NCBI GenBank assembly: GCA_015487555.1
Contig: WFPK01000099.1
Span: 1 to 54,022, forward strand
Origin: Phycisphaerales bacterium
GTDB lineage: Bacteria; Planctomycetota; Phycisphaerae; Phycisphaerales; UBA1924
Length of the DNA: 54,022 bases
Direction: 5' to 3'
Below, piece by piece: positions 50,271 through 54,022 of this stretch (position 1 is its first letter; every line of letters starts with the position of its first letter). The position numbers were made by a program, and so were the translations under genes. The notes under the pieces were generated by a model, which did no database searches, was not told the origin of the DNA, and worked only from the letters and a program-made list of their open reading frames with translations.

Positions 50271-52073
50271 ATGCAAACAATCCTCCTTATTGACAGCTGC
50301 CCGCTCACACGCGAGTGCCTCTCAACAATCCTTCGTGTCAAAGGCTACCGCGTGCAAAGCGCAGCACTCATCTCGCAGGCCAAGACCATGATCGCCAAAC
50401 GCCCACCCGAGATGATCATCACCGAGATCCGCCTACCCGACGACAACGCCCTGAACCTGATGCGCTGGCTCAAATCCGACCCCAAGTTCGCCAAAGCCCG
50501 CATCTGCATGCTCACCAACGCCCCTGCCAAAAAGCCCATCATGGAAGCGATCGAGCTGGGCGCTTCGAAGGTCATCCTCAAGTCCAAGTTCACCATCGCC
50601 GGGTTCATCGAACAAATCAACGCGATCGTCTCTGAGAGCGCCCAAGCTGCTGCCGGGTCTGGCACTCAGCCCGCGGAGCAATCCGAGCTCCGGTATCTTC
50701 TGCCCGAGCCCGCCACCGACCCGGCGCTGGCGCTCAAAGCGATCAAGCCCATCATCACCCGCTCCCAGCTCAACGCCCAGCTCGAAGAACTCCCCGAGCT
50801 GCGCACCTTCGCCAAGCCCATCGACAAGGTGCTCCAAGCGATCAACTCGCCCGAAATCGCCATCGAACTCGTCGCCGATCTCATCAAGATCGACCAGGTA
50901 CTGGCGATGAAGGTCATGCGCACCGCCAACTCGAGCACCTACGCCGGAACAGAAGACACGCTCACACTCAAAGACGCGGTGCTCCGTATCGGGCTCGAGC
51001 ACCTCGGCGAACTCATCGCCGAGATCCAAAGCATCGACCCCTCCGACCCAGGACACGCGCATCTCGGCGGGCTCGACCATGCCTTGTTCTGGGAGCACGC
51101 CCTGAGTGTCGCCCTGTGCAGCGCAAAGATCGCCCACCAATGCCAAAGCCTCGATCCACAAACAGTTTTCACCGCTGCGATCCTCCACGATATCGGACGA
51201 ATGGTTCTGCTCCAGAGCTTCCCCGAGCAATACGCCCAGGTGCTCGATCAATCACACACGCTTGGAGTCTCGCTCGAACTCGTCGAGAAGCGCCTGCTTT
51301 TGAGCGATCACACCCAGATCGCCCAGACGGTGCTGGGCAATGCGAACCTGCCCAAAGACCTTGTCGATGCGATCGCCAATCACCACACCCCCCCTGCCAA
51401 ACTCGGCACCAAGTGCCCAAAGAGCGCCCTGGTGGCTGCGACGATCGAACTGGCAGACCGGATGATCCATGCCATGGGGATCGGGAGCTCGGGCAGCCGA
51501 GCGATCGCACCGACCGAGGAACTCTTCATCTTGCTCGATTCACCCTCTTTGAACATCGAAACCATCACGGCGGGACTTGGCGAAGAAATCGACAAAATGC
51601 GCTCGATGATCTTTGGTTCTGGGCAATCCCAAAGCATGCCCTCCAACCCCATCGCCCCGGCCTTTGACCGGGCATTTCATCCGCTCTACATCACGATGGA
51701 CCCCGAGCACGATGCGATCGGACATTGGGTGATGTCACACCGTGACAATGGCGGGGATCAAGCTTGCGGACAAAGCCCAGCTCCCAACATCGCGATCATC
51801 CACGCCCGCCAGGCCAAGGATCGCCAGGCCCTCGCCGAGAAGCTCATCGAGGCGCAATCCAAGCTCACCCCAACCCCGGGCGCAGGGCCTTTGCCGGTGT
51901 TGATCCTCTCGCCAACAGGCAAAATCGCCCTGCCCGATGAGGTGCTCACCAGGCATCCCTCGATGCACCTGATGACCCCATTCTCAGTGCTCCACTTCGA
52001 GCAACGGGTCAATGACCTGATCAACGGCTTGATCCGCCCGCAAGAAAACTGGACCCCGCGCAAATCCGCATAA
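50271..52073 (+). CDS. HDOD protein with N-terminal pseudo-receiver
   Basis: The 600-residue product has an N-terminal receiver-like domain (MQTILLIDSCPL to ILKSKF, Lys104 present) whose phosphoacceptor is Glu52 (ITEIRLPD), then an HDOD domain (about 170-390, FWEHALSVALCSAKIAHQCQ, FTAAILHDIGRMVLLQSFPE). The last 70 residues (PNIAIIHARQAKDRQALAEK, VLILSPTGKIALP) look like a second, degenerate receiver. GGAGA lies about nine bases before ATG 50271; an in-frame GTG-free start at 50214 is less likely. It stands apart from the kinase operon but shares its domain types. Confidence 0.85.
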   Translation: MQTILLIDSCPLTRECLSTILRVKGYRVQSAALISQAKTMIAKRPPEMIITEIRLPDDNALNLMRWLKSDPKFAKARICMLTNAPAKKPIMEAIELGASKVILKSKFTIAGFIEQINAIVSESAQAAAGSGTQPAEQSELRYLLPEPATDPALALKAIKPIITRSQLNAQLEELPELRTFAKPIDKVLQAINSPEIAIELVADLIKIDQVLAMKVMRTANSSTYAGTEDTLTLKDAVLRIGLEHLGELIAEIQSIDPSDPGHAHLGGLDHALFWEHALSVALCSAKIAHQCQSLDPQTVFTAAILHDIGRMVLLQSFPEQYAQVLDQSHTLGVSLELVEKRLLLSDHTQIAQTVLGNANLPKDLVDAIANHHTPPAKLGTKCPKSALVAATIELADRMIHAMGIGSSGSRAIAPTEELFILLDSPSLNIETITAGLGEEIDKMRSMIFGSGQSQSMPSNPIAPAFDRAFHPLYITMDPEHDAIGHWVMSHRDNGGDQACGQSPAPNIAIIHARQAKDRQALAEKLIEAQSKLTPTPGAGPLPVLILSPTGKIALPDEVLTRHPSMHLMTPFSVLHFEQRVNDLINGLIRPQENWTPRKSA

Positions 52074-52156
52074 AACCCAAGCTGTGCCCGACAACTCGCT
52101 TTTACCCACCACCACCCTCCACTCTCCTCCCCCACGCCGCAAGGGAGGAGCGTTTG

Positions 52157-52184
52157 CAAAAGCACAGGCCCGCAGATGCGGGCC
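52157..52184 (-). terminator. possible terminator of the helicase gene
   Basis: Minus strand: stem GGCCCGC/GCGGGCC with a four-base loop, then TGTGCTTTTGC. It lies 64 bases past the helicase stop. The T tract is weak. Confidence 0.45.
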
Positions 52185-52247
52185 CAGTGAATGATTTGAA
52201 TCTGATCGAAGCATTGCTTTGGCGTCGAGCTTTTGTTGCCTGCGCCT

Positions 52248-53816
52248 TTATCGTCCGCGCCGTTTGGCCCTGCCGCCCATCATCTTGCCGGGGAGTTTGG
52301 TCGGCACGATCCCCCCGGGGAACTTGGCAGCCATTTCCTTATCTGATATCTGGTCGGCCACGGGGACCGCCGCAGCTTCAAAGCGATTTTTCCTTGGCCC
52401 ATTGGGTACGCCTTTGACTTCATAGGTTGGTCGTCCACCGGTGGGCTCATCTTTCCAATCATCCGGGCGAGGCCTGGCGTCAAACTCGGGATAATCAAGC
52501 TTGGGAATCTCGGAGTTGACCAGAATCTCGATCTCGGTGAGCAGCGATCCCTGCGAAGGCAACACCAACGACCACGCATGCCCATCATGCCCGGCTCGGG
52601 CTGTGCGTCCGATGCGGTGGACATACAAATCTGGATCATCGGGCAGATCGTAGTTGACCACATGGGTGATGCCTTCGACATCAATCCCACGCGAAGCCAA
52701 ATCCGAAGCCACCAGCACCGCCAGATCGCCCGAGCGGAACTTGGACATGACCTGATTGCGTTTGCCCTGCGAGAGATCGCCATGGATCGCATGGGCGGTG
52801 ATGTTCTTGCGTTCGAGGTACCGCACGACCGAATCCACCGTTCGCTTCATTCGGCAGAACACGATAGTCAGCGCAGGCTCTTCGTGGGTGAGCAGATGCA
52901 CGAGCATCCGTTTCTTGTCCCAAGGCTCGCAGGTGACATAGGCCTGCTTGACCAGATCAACAGTCAACGCCCCCGCCGACACCTCGAGTTTCTCGGGGTC
53001 TTGCATAAACTTGCGAGCGAGCTTTTCGATCTCGTCGGTGAAGGTCGCCGAGACGAAAATCGTCTGCCGATCTTTGGGACACTTGCCCAGAATCTTGCGA
53101 ATATCGTCGCGGAACCCGATATCGAGCATCCGGTCCACCTCATCGAGCACCGCGAACTCGACCTCGGAGAGATCAAGGTATCGGCGTTCGATCATATCGA
53201 GGATGCGCCCGGGGGTGCCGACGATGATCTCAGGGCCTTTGCCAAGCTGATCTGCCTGGATGTTGATCGATTGCCCGCCATAGATCGCGCAGACTTTGAT
53301 CCCGGTGTGAACCGCAAGCTCTTCGATGTCTTGCTTGATCTGGATCGCCAGCTCGCGCGTGGGCGCAAGGATGATCGAGATCATCGAATCGCCCGGCTCG
53401 ATCATTTCGAGTAGTGGCAATGCAAAGGCTGCGGTCTTGCCCGTGCCGGTCTTGGCCTGTCCGAGGATATCGCCGCCTTCGAGTGCCAAGGGAATCAAAG
53501 CCGCCTGGATCTTGGTCGGGTGCTTGAATCCAAGCTCATCCATCGCCTTGACGATGGATTTCTTGAGCCCAAGATCAGCAAAGGTTTTATCAGTATCGAA
53601 AGTTTCGTCGGACCATCCGCCCTTGGGCTCTTTGATGGTCCGTTGGCGTTCTGGCTCTTTGTCGGCCCCCTTGTCGCGTGGCCCGCGTCCACCACCGGAT
53701 CGCCCGCGCCCCCCACCGCCGGAGCGTCCCTTGCCGCCCCTGTTTCTTGAACCATCTCGTGAACCCCGGCTTCTTGAGCCGCCGCCTCTGTTTTTATCAC
53801 CTATTTCATCACCCAT
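52248..53816 (-). CDS. DEAD-box-family RNA helicase with DEVD motif II and RGG-like N-terminus
   Basis: The 522-residue product has an N-terminal stretch of about 50 residues rich in Gly, Arg and Ser (GGGRGRSGGGRGPRDKG), then the two RecA-like domains: Q-motif FADLGLKKSIVKAM with Gln of PTKIQ, motif I AKTGTGKT, Ia PTRELA, motif II VLDEVDRMLD, motif III SATF, motif V ASDLASRGIDVE and motif VI HRIGRTARAG. Motif II is DEVD in place of DEAD. The family unwinds RNA duplexes in ribosome assembly and mRNA decay; the closest bacterial type is RhlE-like. ATG 53816 is the start. The C-terminus is basic (KMMGGRAKRRGR). Confidence 0.94.
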   Translation of the reverse strand: MGDEIGDKNRGGGSRSRGSRDGSRNRGGKGRSGGGGRGRSGGGRGPRDKGADKEPERQRTIKEPKGGWSDETFDTDKTFADLGLKKSIVKAMDELGFKHPTKIQAALIPLALEGGDILGQAKTGTGKTAAFALPLLEMIEPGDSMISIILAPTRELAIQIKQDIEELAVHTGIKVCAIYGGQSINIQADQLGKGPEIIVGTPGRILDMIERRYLDLSEVEFAVLDEVDRMLDIGFRDDIRKILGKCPKDRQTIFVSATFTDEIEKLARKFMQDPEKLEVSAGALTVDLVKQAYVTCEPWDKKRMLVHLLTHEEPALTIVFCRMKRTVDSVVRYLERKNITAHAIHGDLSQGKRNQVMSKFRSGDLAVLVASDLASRGIDVEGITHVVNYDLPDDPDLYVHRIGRTARAGHDGHAWSLVLPSQGSLLTEIEILVNSEIPKLDYPEFDARPRPDDWKDEPTGGRPTYEVKGVPNGPRKNRFEAAAVPVADQISDKEMAAKFPGGIVPTKLPGKMMGGRAKRRGR

Positions 53817-54022
53817 AAGGATTTGCCATTCTGCCCCGTTTCAGGGCTTTCGCCGAACCGGGCGGGATCATCCTTCGATCGCCCTCGGCTCCGCTACCTG
53901 CACAGGACCAATGTCCATGCTGATTGAATCATAGGCGGCTTGTTTTCAGGGGTTTGGGGGGAGTAAGGGAGAAGATTTTGCCACAGAGCATACAGAGAAA
54001 GAAGGGCAGAGAAGAAGAAGAA

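Overview
The window looks like chromosomal DNA of a marine planctomycete of the class Phycisphaerae. Evidence: high-GC coding sequence; secreted proteins ending in paired EF-hand-like repeats built on the core NFFDISAFL and finishing in GC or GCP (the planctomycete 'GC-type dockerin' tail); pseudopilin-like proteins; several families of dispersed palindromic repeats; and mostly short operons. No phage, plasmid, transposase, CRISPR or rRNA was seen.

Layout. 1-2810: 3' end of an M20 peptidase, a small lipoprotein and a UvrC homologue without the usual C-terminal HhH domain. 2815-5547: an AT-richer four-gene block (a secreted protein with a C-terminal anchor, an 8-cysteine secreted protein, a MauE-like membrane protein and a pseudopilin). 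It starts at a promoter-like sequence with a run of ten G between the -35 and -10 boxes. 5553-12315 (minus): class C serine hydrolase, pseudopilin-like membrane protein, ClC transporter with CBS domains, topoisomerase I. 12557-15728: succinylarginine dihydrolase and an NhaA antiporter with a large insertion. 15849-18879 (minus): LolD/FtsX-type ABC transporter with a DUF3299-like protein, possibly for metal handling. 19091-27013: three secreted dockerin-tailed proteins around a pyrimidine-salvage pair (upp and a yeast-type cytosine deaminase, convergent). 27106-32657: tRNA-Leu(UAG), DoxX-like protein, VWA-like protein, thymidylate kinase and PlsY. 32865-38799: a small protein, an RsbU/SpoIIE-like phosphatase with a TPR envelope protein, and an anti-sigma/ECF sigma pair. 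39147-43431: metG, HAD hydrolase, der. 43531-47682 (minus): a translationally coupled signalling operon (HTH-receiver, HDOD-histidine kinase, pseudo-receiver-GAF). 47854-53816: tsaB, arfB, an HU-like protein, a pseudo-receiver-HDOD protein and a DEAD-box-family helicase.

The main candidates for something undescribed are: (i) the 2.8-5.5 kb block, where a MauE-like protein lies beside an 8-cysteine secreted protein, recalling how MauE serves the disulfide-rich MauA subunit, behind a possibly phase-variable promoter; (ii) the HDOD/histidine-kinase/pseudo-receiver network, in which two receiver domains carry Glu at the phosphoacceptor position; and (iii) at least three families of palindromic dispersed repeats, one of them read in frame inside uvrC.

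All calls come from reading the sequence. No database search or folding program was run.
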